Assembly: GCA_016785225.1 (NCBI GenBank)
Contig: JAFBJZ010000857.1
Span: forward strand, 186,001 to 250,000
Direction of reading: 5' to 3'
DNA from: Psettodes erumei
Taxonomy: Eukaryota > Chordata > Actinopteri > Pleuronectiformes > Psettodidae
DNA: 64,000 nt
Below, in pieces: positions 24,104-36,549 of this stretch; position 1 is the first letter of the stretch, and each line of letters starts with the position of its first letter. The notes under the pieces were generated by a model that searched no databases, was not told the origin of the DNA, and saw only the letters and a program-made list of their open reading frames with translations. The position numbers were made by a program, and so were the translations under genes.

Positions 24104-24700
24104 GCCGTGCCGCTCACTCCCCGCCGCATGTTTTAACAGCCCACCTCGGAGGACAGACTGTGAGGCCTCCAAGAGACTGGCTTCTGCCCTGCACTTGTGG
24201 CTACGTTGAACAGATTTTCATGGTACAGAGAAGAGGTGGGGTAAAATTGGACATAAGCCCTTAAAAGGAACCGTGGTAATCTGATGAGTTTTAGGATCCT
24301 GCATAACTGTACCAGCAGTGACCCTGTAGGGAATGCAGAGCAGAGATGAAGATACAACACCATACACTTAACTTTGGTCCCATAATGTAGGAATATCATA
24401 GGGTTTTTTCTGTCCAGATAGAATTTCATCCTGCATTGCCACTTACAAGCATCAGACAGGGGGAGAATTCATCTTTCACCCTGATGGAACTGTAAATAAT
24501 AGCTTATGGAAATAAAAAAAATGTTATTTAAAATTTCAATTGTTCGGGGAACACATTGCCATGTTGTGTATTTTGCAGAGAAAAAATTGTTAATGTGAAT
24601 GAGTAAGTTATAACTTATACTGAAAACTGAATGTTGGAGCCATGTTGTTTCCATTTTTATGATGACATTTGAAAATAAAACCGAATAATATGAAAGTTGC
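24104..24700 (+). other. fezf2: fezf2 3' UTR
   Basis: Non-coding sequence after the stop. AATAAA motifs occur at 24511-24516 and 24674-24679. The second is followed within 40 bases by a T/G-rich downstream element (TTTTTTTGGTATTTTTTGTGGTG), so it is the better cleavage signal. The 3' end is estimated. Confidence 0.7.
24674..24679 (+). terminator. fezf2: fezf2 poly(A) signal AATAAA
   Basis: Canonical hexamer followed by a GT/T-rich downstream region. An upstream alternative is at 24511-24516. Confidence 0.65.
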
Positions 24701-25189
24701 ATTGTCTGAGTTTAGAATTTTTTTGGTATTTTTTGTGGTGGGTTTTAGCAAAACATGACAGCAATGTACGAACACATGTAAAACACATTTTCAGACACAA
24801 AAATAGAGCATAAACATGTCAGGAAAGAAATGATAAAGTTAAAATGCATAAAAAATTTCAGTGATTTCGTGAGATGATAAATGTTTAGTAAATTACTGCT
24901 TTTTATTTACCTTATTTGTCCAGTTGTTTTCTCTCTTCATTCATTCATTTTATTTATCTGATGTATTGCCTGTTCTGAACCCCAGGACCAAAGGTGAGCC
25001 GTGGCGACTGTTTTGTTTAAAGGCACATTTCAAAACTAGGTTTATTAGATGAATATGCCCATACGAACTTTTTTTATTTACAAGTTTTGTCAGAAACCCA
25101 CATATAGACACAGTCTGGCTCTGGTGTGTGCTCTGCAGCCACTTTGCTTCACCATTTATTGACAGACACGATCTTAATATTGCAGCATT

Positions 25190-25291
25190 TACACTTGACT
25201 CGGGCATAATGATGAGAGATAACATGGGCCCTTGAAAGCGAATTACATTAACCAGCTAAACGGCCTCGGGAGGCTTGATTGTGGAGTCGGT

Positions 25292-25334
<43 letters not shown>

Positions 25335-25780
25335 TGGGGGTGGGGGGGCCTGACGTATCCGGAGCCGCTCATCAGAACTGGAGATAATGGAGCACTCAGG
25401 CCGCAGCTCCTCATCTGGGCCTCCGCGTTAATAGACCACAAGTTATTCTCTGCACGGCTCCTGGAACAATATTATCCCTGCACACATTCTGTCGAGAGGC
25501 AGATCCGTGCACCCAAATGGTGGTCTTTCTATTAACAGTCAATTAGCGCTCTGCCGGGCCGCCCAGGCCTACACAAGCCTGGCAGGGCTCATATTGCCAG
25601 ATGAATGCCTCGCTCACCTATCTCATAAGACTGCGGACAATTTGTTGGAAAAACTACCAGACTGTCAACTTTAATAAAACCGACTCTCATCTCATCAATC
25701 TGGCTCACATTAAGGAAATAGGTTTGTTACCGTGAAAAGGCACTTTCCCAGGCGGCAAGATTGAAATCAGATTTATATGG
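25190..25780. promoter_or_regulatory. candidate fezf2 downstream enhancer
   Basis: A block of balanced composition, split by a (GT)n tract, with many developmental-type motifs. These include an AACAAT SOX core at 25465-25470, CAATTAGCG at 25540-25548, GTTAATAGAC, and the inverted pair CCAGGC/GCCTGG around 25562-25584. It has no plausible coding frame. It lies about 5 kb downstream of the fezf2 promoter. From memory, a downstream Fezf2 cortical enhancer responsive to SOX4/SOX11 is known in mouse several kb 3' of the transcription start. Equivalence is only a hypothesis. Confidence 0.4.
25292..25332. repeat. (GT)n microsatellite
   Basis: About twenty uninterrupted GT units followed by a G-rich segment. 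Confidence 0.95.
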
Positions 25781-25966
25781 TCTGCATCAAGGCTGTTGCA
25801 TTCAGTAATTTGGAGATACAAGGTTTTCACTTGAATGATATTGAGATGGGATGCACTCGCTATTGTTGGACTTTTTCTTTCTTATTTGTTGCAAATTTTG
25901 ATCAGGCTTAAAATATTTATTTGGTCAAAATAATGCCATTTTATTTGGATCATGAGTCAAGAGAAT

Positions 25967-25997
25967 TTATATATATATATATATATATAAAATATAT
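25967..25997. repeat. (AT)n microsatellite
   Basis: Alternating AT run with one AAA interruption. Confidence 0.9.
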
Positions 25998-26202
25998 ATT
26001 AAAAAAGCTCTCTCCAATGTCACCTTTGGGAGAAAATGCTAAATTGCCAAAACAATCTACACAATCTAAAATTAAAAAATAGCAATGTTGTAAATTTTAT
26101 TAATGCTCTTCAACAAATTAATAAAAATAATGTATTGTTTCAAAGCAATTCGCCACGATTCCACCAATACAACTGTGATGAAAAAAAATACAACTCCATC
26201 GG

Positions 26203-26235
<33 letters not shown>
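26203..26235. repeat. (GT)n microsatellite
   Basis: A GT run ending in a short GCGCGC segment. Confidence 0.95.
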
Positions 26236-26237
<2 letters not shown>

Positions 26238-26589
26238 TCTGTGTGCGCGCAGGCTCAAAACATCGAAGCCAAAATTTACAATCAAGAATTCAAACGTAAA
26301 ATGTGATGGTAGAATGTCCACTCCGCTGCCGCAAGCCTGATCATCCCCGCGCATTCCTCTGAGGCAGTTTTATTGTTAGTGTTATCCACATGCCAATAAT
26401 GGAGTAATGATGATGTAGCTTATAAAACGCAGGTTACACACAGAGAGAGCAGCCATGCGTGCTTCTGTTGTGTTGTGTTGTGCGTGCACATGAGAGTCCG
26501 CGGGCTGCGGGACATGAACAGTAAACAACCTAAAGGCAGGCAGGTTGTCCTTTTCTCTGCACTCTTTTCCCCCGCACATCTCCGTCATC

Positions 26590-27180
26590 TGAGCAACCGC
26601 CTCAACATCCACAAACACGTTAATTGACGGACGGGGAGCTTTAATTAAGGCGCGCGCCCATGCAGAGGCGGAGGGAGCGCGGGAGCGCGCGCTAATCAGC
26701 CGTCAACGACATCAGGACATCTTTCCTTTTTACTCCCTCCGCCAGCGGGGTGGGGGGCACCGGGGATTCAAGCAATTTGCTGGGCCACAAAGGAGCTCGT
26801 TTGAGACAGGAAGAGAAGAAAAGAGAGAGGCGGACTTTTTGTTCAGCGCGCTGAATTGATTGTAAATGGGAGATTAGCGGGGAAGCTTCGGCAGCAGCCC
26901 TTAAGTGCCCAGTCGAGGAGGAGAGAGAGAAAAGGACCAATTAAGTCTACCAAATGTTAACTTACATCAGTTTCCCCTCAGTTTAGCCCACATGAAATTC
27001 CAATTAAAATGTCCCCGCGCTGGCAGCTCTCTTCCTTTAGAGGAGGGCGGAGGGGTGACCGTCTGTGTCACTGCACAGCCGACAGCGTTCCCACAGCGGT
27101 ACTTACAGGCTGAGCCATGGGCGGTTTGGACAGCCACACAGCCACTTCATTTAATACTGAAACCACAGATGATGGGCACA
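26590..27180. promoter_or_regulatory. candidate conserved/CpG-rich regulatory block
   Basis: A CpG-rich segment (GGCGCGCGCCC near 26649 and GCGGGAGCGCGCGC near 26680) flanked by homeodomain-type cores: GTTAATTGACGG, CTTTAATTAAGG, GCTAATCAGC, CCAATTAAGTC and CCAATTAAAATG. The combination is unlike the AT-rich surroundings, and no coding frame is convincing. It lies about 6.5 kb downstream of the fezf2 promoter. It may be an enhancer or the promoter of an unannotated noncoding transcript. Confidence 0.35.
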
Positions 27181-27199
27181 ACTTTATAAAGAATATAAA

Positions 27200-29870
27200 T
27201 GTCACTGAAATGACAAGCGAAAAGAAATGACGAAAAACCTGTTCGTCCAGCAGACAAACATCAAGCTGTTAAACAGGAGCAGAGAGGGTTTTTTTTGTGT
27301 GTATGTGTGCACCTACAGCTGCATAAAACAACAATAACATTTGTCAAATTCAATGGGTTGAGAAGCTGAGCATTAGGAGCTTTGACATACTGGGGAAAAA
27401 CAGTAATAGATGCATTTTATTTCTTTGAACGTGATAGCCCCCCCTTTGGGAAGAACTAGCCATTCGGCACAATGAGCCTGCAGGATTCATTGTGAAGGAC
27501 TGAAGGGTTAATGAGCAGTGGCTTCTCCTCTCTCTTTGGCTCTGGTCCTGCTTTAGATGAGAGTAGGAAGATAGAATGGGCAAAAGAAATCTTCAGATGT
27601 TTTGATTAAAAACACAATCTATGTTACAGTTTTTGTTTAAAAAAAGTTTGTATGCTTATGGTAGAAAATGTTGTCATTAGCCTTGGTTTGACTTTAAAAA
27701 AGCCCTGAATGTGTCGGGCAGGGTATTCAGGGTGCGATGCATGGAAATGAGCCACTCAAGAAGCTGCCAAACGCACGGATTAACATGGAAGAGCTGCATC
27801 ATTCACTCGCCCCTCATTGAAATTCTTTTACAAAGTCAACCCTGAGCCTTTCACCACCAAAACCTCATCAGAATGTCTTAAAGACAGCAGCAAGCAGCTT
27901 GTCCCTGGGATGTGCCCGCCCGCCTGCCTTGGCATGTCAAGGGCGCAGTGGGCCAGGAGAAGGTGCTTTGTGGCTGGGAGGGGAAGTGGTGGGCTGTTGG
28001 GAATCGAGCAGAGAGGGAGATCTCATTGCTGGTCTGTTGTCAGCCTCCCCTCTCTGACCTCCATCCATCCTTCTGTCTCTGTAGCCTCAGGGTGGGAGCT
28101 GGGGGGGGCTCCATCTCTTTCAGGTGGAGGAGGAGGGGGATGCAGGCATGACCACACCAGGTTTTGCATTTTCAATTTTGTTGTTGTTGTTAATTCTCTT
28201 AATAACCTTTTAAAATTTTTGCAAGAAGTAGTTTGTAGCTAAAACAATGTGTGTAGTGTTTTGATGTGAACCACAGTTATTTTATTATTGGGATAAAGCA
28301 TATTGAAAGATAACAAAAGTCACAGAAACAACCATGATGTTGTTGGCTGCTGAGTGATAGCCCTTATGTACAGTGTACTGAACTCAACACTAAGAAGTTG
28401 AAGCAGCAGCAGTATTGAAGACAGCCCGAAGCAGGGCTGAATGCCACAGCAGAATGGTGATGCCTTCACTGACCCATGTGTGCAGTACCTTCAAACAGAG
28501 CTGTGATCACTTACAGAAATTCAGTCATACTAGATCTAATTTAACCTTGATCAAACTGTAGAGAGGATTCAATATTTACATCCTTATGATGAGGAAAGTT
28601 TGTTTTTCTTGTGCATTTAAAAAAATGTTTATGTAAACACACCAGGTGTAGAAGGAGTTCATTGTAAAAATGGTCTACAAGACAATATGAGTGCCTGAAT
28701 ATAATTTATGTACATAAGAGATATACAATCATATTCATCCAGTCGTGTGAGATTGATATTAGCTGTGGCAGCCACTTTCATGCTATAGGACACAGTCCGA
28801 CATCAGGAAATCTTTTGGTGTGTTACTTGACACCACAACAAAATCACTAATCAAACATTAATATTGTCCCATAATTGGTTTAAAAAAGTGTTTTGTAAAT
28901 TACAAAGCACACAGACAGCAGACCTCCCCCAAACCAGTAGAGGATCTGGATCAGTATGTGATATTTTCTTGAGGGCATTGAGATAGTGTCCCTCAATTTT
29001 TGTAATTAAAAGTAATTAAAAAAGTTATTTTTGGCCTTTCTGGCTTTATCTGACAGGTGCAGTGTTGAGAGACAGGAAATTTTGGGAGAGAGAGGTGGGG
29101 GATGACACACAACAAATAGTCCAGCTGGCCGGGAGTTTGTCCTGGAAAGAATTTCATGATTTCTAATTCAGACCAAGATGAACCTCTGCTAAACATTTTC
29201 TGAAAATCGCTCTACAGCTTTTCTTGAAATTGTGCTAACACACAATCAAACAAACACACAGACCCAAAAACACAAACAAATACCACTATCTATCCATTTT
29301 TCTGCTTATTTTTCATGTTTATCCGTCACAGAGTCCATCTCCTCAGCAATGTTTTCCAGCTCCTCCTGGGGCAGGAGCCCAGCCTCCCCACAGAGGAAAC
29401 TCATTTCCCTTCTTTCAGTTAATACTGAAGCTCAGGGCCATTAGGTAAGGTTTGGAATGTACTGACTGGTAACCTGAAAGCTTTGCCCTCTGCCTCAGCT
29501 CATTCTTCACCACGGTCTTAGTCTGATGAAGTGAAAACAGGTTGGACATCCAGTTGAGGGCATGCACACAGCTCTCACTCTGGCTATGCAAGGATCAGAT
29601 GGCTAATAGCAATGACTCCGATAACTCATACTCCTCTTACTTCCCTCTGAACCCCCCACCTGCACACTTCTCCAAGTGTAAAACACATGTAGATTGGTTA
29701 GGCAACATCCCATGACCCCTATAATAACCTTGTGATGTTGACGAGGTATGGATCCACTTTCTTGCTCCTGGATCAATGACCCACTGGACAATTGTTAATG
29801 GAAAATAAAAAATAATTCCCAAATCCTTGCAGACAAGACAAACTAACATACAGTCTATTCAAATACATAA
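27200..29870. other. intergenic spacer
   Basis: No gene recognised. Open frames up to 141 codons (27817-28242) have no domain features and include low-complexity Gly from a purine-rich run. Confidence 0.6.
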
Positions 29871-29879
29871 ATCTTTGTC

Positions 29880-30170
29880 CAGGTAATTACACGCAAATGA
29901 ATGTGATCCTCCGATACTGCAAACCAATGAGCCATTTCTCCATCACGCTCTGTCTGCACTCAGCTCTTTTCTAGTGGCATTAAAACGGCCAGGCGATTGT
30001 AGTTTAGGATCAGTTGATTTGGAGATGTCCGGTGTTACAGTTAATCCCTTTGACCCAACCTGGCCCCGCTGGGAAACGTCCTCTGCTCCTTCTCTTCAGG
30101 CCACCGTGTTAATGATAAACCGCTCTGCTGGCTCAAATGGTGAAGAGACCCCCTCATACTAAACTAAAAA
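29880..30170. promoter_or_regulatory. candidate conserved noncoding element
   Basis: A repeat-free block with GGTAATTACACGCAAATGAAT (homeodomain plus octamer-like), ACCAATGAGCC, GTGGCATTAAAACGG and CAGTTAATCCC. The evidence is motif density only. Confidence 0.25.
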
Positions 30171-30547
30171 CTCCACACAGTACAAAATCACACAAGATAA
30201 TAAAAATATGTCTCCTTGCTTTTCCTCGAAACTGAATGCAAAATGTTAAATGCCAAAGCAGCGACTGGTCACACTTGCATGTTCTCTTACTTTACCATTC
30301 ACAGCCCTTCTATAAAGAATATATACGTATATGGAAGCTTGTGTCCAAACTGTATCTTCTTCAATTTAGCATGGGAGTGTGCTCTATTAGACCAGGCAGC
30401 ACAAGTGTGAGGAGACATCCCTGTCTTCACTAAAAGATGAAAAATTATTTTACACTTCACTGCAGCAGAAAAGCCTAAACAGAAGGAGAATGACAACTCG
30501 TGCTTTGTCTCAAGTAAGAAACCAAAGTGTTTGCTTTGACTGGTGTC

Positions 30548-30550
<3 letters not shown>

Positions 30551-30582
<32 letters not shown>
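30551..30582. repeat. (GT)n microsatellite
   Basis: Uninterrupted GT run. Confidence 0.95.
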
Positions 30583-30583
<1 letters not shown>

Positions 30584-31439
30584 ACAGTACACTCATTAGA
30601 GCATCGTGACGGACTTAATTAAGACTGAGACACAACACGCTGGTGCCATGCATGGATCCATTCCAAGGCGGAATCGATATCAACAAAAGGCGCAAGTACA
30701 CAAACACAAAATTCATACGTGTCCTTTCAGCAGTCAGCTTAATCCATCAGTTGACATAAATAGTGCCGCACTTTGTGACTTTACCAGGTGAAGGCAGAAA
30801 GGCATCCAAGGAAGCAAGATCAATACACAGGCTGAAGTAGAATCAAGCGAGCATGATCCCCCCCACTGGGCTTCTTTCAGGGCCATAATGCAACTCAAGT
30901 ATATTAATGTTCAGCTGGGGGAAGAATTTTCACATTAGCTCCAGAAAGCCGGGTCCCTTTGAGTGCACGAAATTTGAAAAAGAAAACTAAATTCTTTTAT
31001 GAAGACTCGAAAGTAGAACAGCGAGGCATGTGATTACAGTTCCACAGGAGAAGTTGAATGACACACTCAAGCCCATGCAGTCAATGAGGAGCTGTGCCAG
31101 GCTACCTTAAGGCCAGTGTTGCTTCCTCTTATAGTGTGCGACATGAAGCCGTGCTCTTTAACTAAGACAACATGACATATAACAGTCAAAGCCTGTGTGA
31201 AGGAAAAGACCAAGAGCTGCCAGCCCTGGCTTTTAAGTAGAGGTGACATGTTATGATCAAAGGAGAGACCCGGACATTCGAGCCAGCGCAGGTTCAGATG
31301 GTAGCCTCAAACGGCACCACCAGGCACGGTGCTCATAGTCTGGTAGATGTGAATTCAAAAACTGAGTGAGAAAATGAAAAAAATATGGTGCTCCTCAACA
31401 ATGAAACAATGTCATTTGCAATTTTAATCACGTCGGCAG

Positions 31440-31950
31440 TTGATACAAACCTGTGATCCAAACAAGCGCAACAGGCTCAAAGTGTGAAATAACAGGCTGC
31501 AAAAATGCAGCATGCCAAAATATCTTCCCTCCTCCATTCTTTTCCCACCCCTTCTCCTTCCCCTGCTACACCCACAGCAGATCACTGAATGAAATGCAGC
31601 ATGCAATTACCCATTATCCAATCAACTGGAGTCCACACTTAACCATTTGTGCAGCCTTGCACTCAGCCAATTATCTGTCAAAGCTCCCAGTGGGCTCTCC
31701 TTAGCCGAATCGTGTTGCATAATCTTATGGCTCCCGATTCACGCCACACCACCAGAGAGTGAGGAGGGCTGGAGCAGAACCGGGCTCCTGTCTGAGGGGT
31801 CACTGTTGTTATCAGTCACTGACAACAGTGGGGATTCAGGCTCCGGCACCCCAGGCCCGTGGCCATTAGAATACATAACGCTGGGCCAGTCATTTGGAAG
31901 GGCTCCAGATCGTGCTCTTCAAAACCCTTTTAGATAATTTGCTGCATCAC
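31440..31950. promoter_or_regulatory. candidate conserved noncoding element
   Basis: A repeat-free block with GCATGCAATTACCCATTATCC, CAGCCAATTATCTG, GTTGCATAATC and GGCCATTAGAATAC. A perfect 9-bp inverted repeat CACTGTTGT/ACAACAGTG (31801-31830) could present paired SOX-like half sites. It is inferred to be regulatory; nothing suggests coding. Confidence 0.3.
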
Positions 31951-33297
31951 ATCTTCATCATCGTTCCCCCGCCCTCCCACTGTCCCATGCTGTCACCCAT
32001 GATTGGACACACGGCCCTAATTCTTCCCCCCACCCCTTCATTCCTCAGATCCTGCCCTTCACTTCACAGCACTTGCTCCTTCACCCAACCGGCACCCCAC
32101 CACCCAACCCCTATCAGTCCAGACTGGTCCAGTCAATCAGTCATGGCCGGTGGCTGGCTGACCCCCCTGAGGGCCTTCAGAGCCGGGGCCCCAGCTGAGG
32201 AGCCCGGGCAGCTGCCAACCACCAGCCATTTCAACCACGGCTGTGCGGATGACTGGGTTTGTCAAGCCGCCACTCCGCGTCAGCCCTGCGCAGGTCTGAT
32301 CACACACAATTAGGGGTTAAAGTGAGGGGGCGCCATCTCTGGTGGTGCAGGAGGAGGAGGTAAAACACAGGGGGTGGAGCCCCACCGTGGTCTCTGGTGA
32401 CAGCTGGTGGGTTGTTCCTCTCATTACTGCCCCGCTCTATGCATCCACACCAGTGGTCGATCGAAACGGGTTGTTCACTGAGTAACGGCAATGCTGATAT
32501 TTAGAGAGCAGGGCGGGCGACTGCACATATATAATGCTGATCTGTGCATCTGACTGATTGATTGATTTAAATTGACAACAATTTAATAATAATGAATCAA
32601 GTGATCCAAGACACAACACAGAACCTGAACAGGTAACCATGTGATATACCTGATTCTGATCTTTCTGTATTTCAAGACCTTACTTTCTATAACATCTCCA
32701 GCATATAGTTACATAACAGGAAACATCAAAACAATGAGCCACGCTTGTTAAATGCATCAGTGTTTAATGATAATGCCACATACTTCCCTGATGTAAACAC
32801 CACTTGGGCGCATTTTAAAGAGATCTGCAGCTGTAATATCAGAATGCATCTTTTTATGATTTCAGCTCCATTGCGCCAGAGCTGATTTTCACTACATCAC
32901 ACGTCTTGAGAGTGTTCGGGAGGCCACTGACAGATAGTTCAAAAGGAAGGAGGTTCTGAGTAGCCTAGTTGCACACCTCATTTAAGAGGGGATGTTTTTT
33001 CAGATATTCATATGACATGAAGAATCAAGTAAAAGCAAAAGCCGCCTGATGATCACACTTCAAGTGAAACAGAATTTGAGCAGGACAAAGAATGAGTCTG
33101 AGCAAAATCATACCATCATACCTCCCAAGCACCAAGTTTAGTTATTAATACAGTAACACACCTTCTTTAATGAGTTTAGTAGTGAACAGCTGTAAAATGT
33201 TGTCATTGTTTCAGAAGGACATACAATAACTTGAAGTGAACATAATGAGAGATAAAATATGAACATATATAAATTACTGACAAACAGACTTTTTCAA
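31951..33297. other. intergenic spacer between fezf2 and cep15
   Basis: A C-rich, low-complexity portion (about 31960-32110) is followed by AT-rich DNA. No gene seen. Confidence 0.6.
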
Positions 33298-33312
33298 AAC
33301 CAAAGGTTGAGC

Positions 33313-33318
33313 TTTATT
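33313..33318 (-). terminator. cep15: candidate cep15 poly(A) signal
   Basis: TTTATT on the plus strand reads AATAAA on the minus strand, about 380 bases past the cep15 stop. Confidence 0.45.
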
Positions 33319-33697
33319 TCTCTATGACCCTGGCTCCCTCTAGTGGTTTCCACACCACACTGCAAACATAAATACTTAGGACAAGGACTTGAGTCCAGGA
33401 TATTTTTCAGTAGTGCCTCTTCATGTCTGGATGCACACAGTGTGATGTTATTCTTCTCTCTCCACTTTCAGGTCATTGGTTAAATAGCAGTGAAACATTA
33501 ATATCACTGATTTAATGTCCGACCCTGAAGGAAAGCCATCGATCAGCCTCCAGCACTGGTTAGGAGGACGACTGCGAACGAGGCTGGGCTTCACGTGTTG
33601 ACCCGGTCTCCTTCTGAAGGGGGATCAGCTGACTTGTGCTCATTTGCATTGTGTGACTATCAAAGCTCTTCTTCGGTCCACAGCAGTACTGTCAGAG

Positions 33698-33910
<213 letters not shown>

Positions 33911-34575
33911 TCACAACATCTGACTCCTTCTTCAAGGTCATTCCATCATGAATGGACCAGAACAGAAAGTGAAAGGATGTCAGTGCTCCTCAGTTACATT
34001 CAGGATTACAAGACGATTACATTCAAGCGTAATCCTTGAGACTGGAAAGTTGAGTTGGCGAGCAAATTTGTAATGCACAAAAAAGACAAAACGAGCTATC
34101 TTTCAGTATTCAGGAAAATTTGTTCAATTTCCACCAGTTTGCATGCTAATTACAAAAACGTTACATTCAGTTGCATCGTCACGCTCCACATGAGTCATGA
34201 TAAGAAGGCTAAAACTGCTATTGTACTTACTTAAGTGATATTCTATTTTCCAAACCAATATGGAGGGACCTTCATTGATAACTGAGGCTGTAGAACATAA
34301 GAATAGACACCTATCCTCACTCCTTCTTTCCTTATCTGTGACATGTAGGCTCTGTGATGATGTCATACCATTTGAGCTATATCATCTCTCATGAGGACAT
34401 CTACAAATGTCTTAGTATGTGGAGCTGCATTTTGAAAAGCAAGTTTTAATCCAAAACACGGCCTTAGAGAGATTAAATTAAATACCTCAAAGAGATATTC
34501 ACATGTAGATATTGCTTGTTGAGCGATCATCAGAAAAGCGGGGACAGCAGTGTGTGCGTGTGAAAACGCTGTTAC

Positions 34576-34644
34576 CTCCAGAGCCAGGAGCTTAGGGTGT
34601 GGCAGCGGTCTTCCTCTGAGAAGATCCTCCACCTTCTGTAACTC
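34576..34644 (-). CDS. cep15: cep15 exon 3
   Basis: A 23-codon exon, ELQKVEDLLRGRPLPHPKLLALE, bounded by acceptor CTGTCACTGCAG and donor GAG|GTAACA, phase 0 at both ends. PLPHPKLLALE corresponds to human PLPRPEVVSLE immediately before TRYW, so the splice to the last exon restores the conserved core exactly. The N-terminal half is predicted helical. Confidence 0.88.
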
Positions 34645-35484
34645 CTGCAGTGACAGGAAGCAGACGATCTTGAACACACTCTTCTCTGTGCAGGCCCTGG
34701 TCATACAACTTAGTTACGTCAGCTCGATTTAAATCCAAATGTTTCTGAATTCCCCTCCTTAAAATGGTTTGCACTGAAACAAAGAGTGGATTTACCACTC
34801 ACAGCTTGATACTGGCTACACACAACCGGTGTAGGTGTACAACCTTATTGATCATCTCATCAATAAAATGTCCAAAAGAGTGAATATTCCCATCTTAAAG
34901 TGATAGTTTGGGTTATAGAGTTCGCTCTGTGTTCCCGCTTTGTAGAAGGAGAGACTGACACAGATGCTGAGTCATGAACTGCTGTGCACAGGGATGGAGA
35001 GAAGTGGAGTTCAGCCACCTTAAAAGTCCAACGTCAACTCAAGTGTATGCTGTATTACTCATATTTTCACTGCTTTATCCTCCCATCAAACCACCTCATC
35101 CCTTCACCACTATGTTTACTCAACCACAGAATGAACACTGTACAGTGCCTTGAAAAACTAGGTAGCACACAGCAGAGGTTGGGGTGTTGACACTTTAAAC
35201 TGTACACTCAGGAAAAAAAGTCACCTGGGAGAGAGGAGAATACTCAGTGCTCATGTCAGTCTGTCCTTTTCCAAAGTCTACACATCAGAACCTCACACAG
35301 GCCTGCTGTAGATAACCGAGGCTAAAGGAAACCTGTTCAGGAAGAGCAGAAATTATTCACACATGGATGCTGGGAGATTGCTTCATGAATATACACTGTT
35401 GTTGATGACCAATAATTTCAGCTATCGCATGAGAGTGAAGCAGATCTTCTCAGCCAAAGAGGGAGAGGCTGTGTGAGGCGTTAC

Positions 35485-35603
35485 CTGCAGCAACGTGGCA
35501 TTCCTGCAGCGAGCGGCCTCGCGCTCCTTCACCTGCTGCTTCCTCAGGACCTGCAGCTGCTCTCTGCCACTCTCCATCTGCTCCAGCAGTTCCTCTCTTC
35601 TTC
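35485..35603 (-). CDS. cep15: cep15 exon 2 (coiled-coil segment)
   Basis: It encodes REELLEQMESGREQLQVLRK followed by QQVKEREAARCRNATLLQ, a heptad-like, Glu/Lys/Arg-rich coiled coil. It matches human LMLLQQMENK...NLSLLKDIEA in length and spacing. Donor CAG|GTAACG. The acceptor is taken as AGTTTAG|GAAGAAG, which needs one base from the previous exon. A second AG (CTGTCAG, 5 bases upstream) would change the phase. The identity is secure but the 5' boundary less so. Confidence 0.82.
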
Positions 35604-36455
35604 CTAAACTGACAGCGGCAACAGACCCCACATTCAGCATCCAGCATCAACTAACTAACAACTCACAACTGTTCAGCTTCATTCCAACAAATATGAAACA
35701 AACACATGTGAACTGTAAAAGAAGTTAGGAATATATATGCTGTATAATGGGATGCTGAACAAATATGTATCCTTTCCTTTCTATAGAAAGCCAGTGTCTT
35801 GCTACTTAACTTTATTCATTTTATATAACGCAGTAGTTTTTGCAGTTCCTTATGGCCATATATTATTTTCCAGCAGAGAGGTAACTCAGTTCATGTAAGC
35901 TCGGTGTTGATACACTCCTCTCCCCTCAAGCAGAGATTACAGTCATCAAGTAATCTCAGACAAAAGTGCCTTTGTACTCCACATACTATAGGTCATAAAG
36001 CCTGAGTAGAGATAAGGAAATGATATGGGGCTGTTAGCCAGAAAACGCAGCTCCTCTGTCAACTTGTGTTTGATTGCAGGCCAGTATATGTATATACCTC
36101 TGATACATTAGCTATAGCTACATTTTGATGCCACTGACCTCAGATCTGTTCTCTCCTGTGGTTATCACTCCCTAATGAGAAGGAACTCATTTGATCTCCT
36201 ACTTCCTGCAGCTCATTTTTTTTTCATAGTGGTACCAACACATTAGGTTTCATTTCCAATAAGTAACCAGAGAAACAGTCAGGAGTTTGGTCATACTTGA
36301 TACACTTTAGATTTCTGTTCTTTTCATCCCTCGGGTAATATGGCGGCTCTGTGTTTTTCAACAAATCAAAAAGAAATGAAAACACGTCATCTCACATGGT
36401 TTCATGAAACATGGCTTCGATCTGATGTTATGTATTTCAAAAGACTGGTGTCGAC

Positions 36456-36549
36456 GTATTTCAGAACATCGCTTGGTGAGACTTGTTAAACTGTCTGACA
36501 CTAAACTGAACTTGCTCCGGAGCAGAAGCCGTTCCACCGAGGTTGCCAT
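36456..36549 (-). CDS. cep15: cep15 candidate first coding exon
   Basis: A minus-strand ATG in an excellent Kozak context (GTCACCATGG) opens MATSVERLLL and continues to LTSLTKRCSEI. The last part resembles human RLSKRHEEI at the same distance from the LLQQME/LLEQME block. Ending at GAAATAC|GTCGAC gives phase 1, which fits exon 2, and the four exons then yield 152 residues (human 128). The donor beyond GT is poor and the N-terminus is longer than in human, so the true first exon or splice could differ. It sits in a CpG-containing promoter-like region and overlaps an RFX X-box. Confidence 0.5.

Noticed and set aside
27817..28242. 141-codon plus-strand frame
   Set aside because: It includes translated simple purine-rich sequence (Gly run) and no family features.
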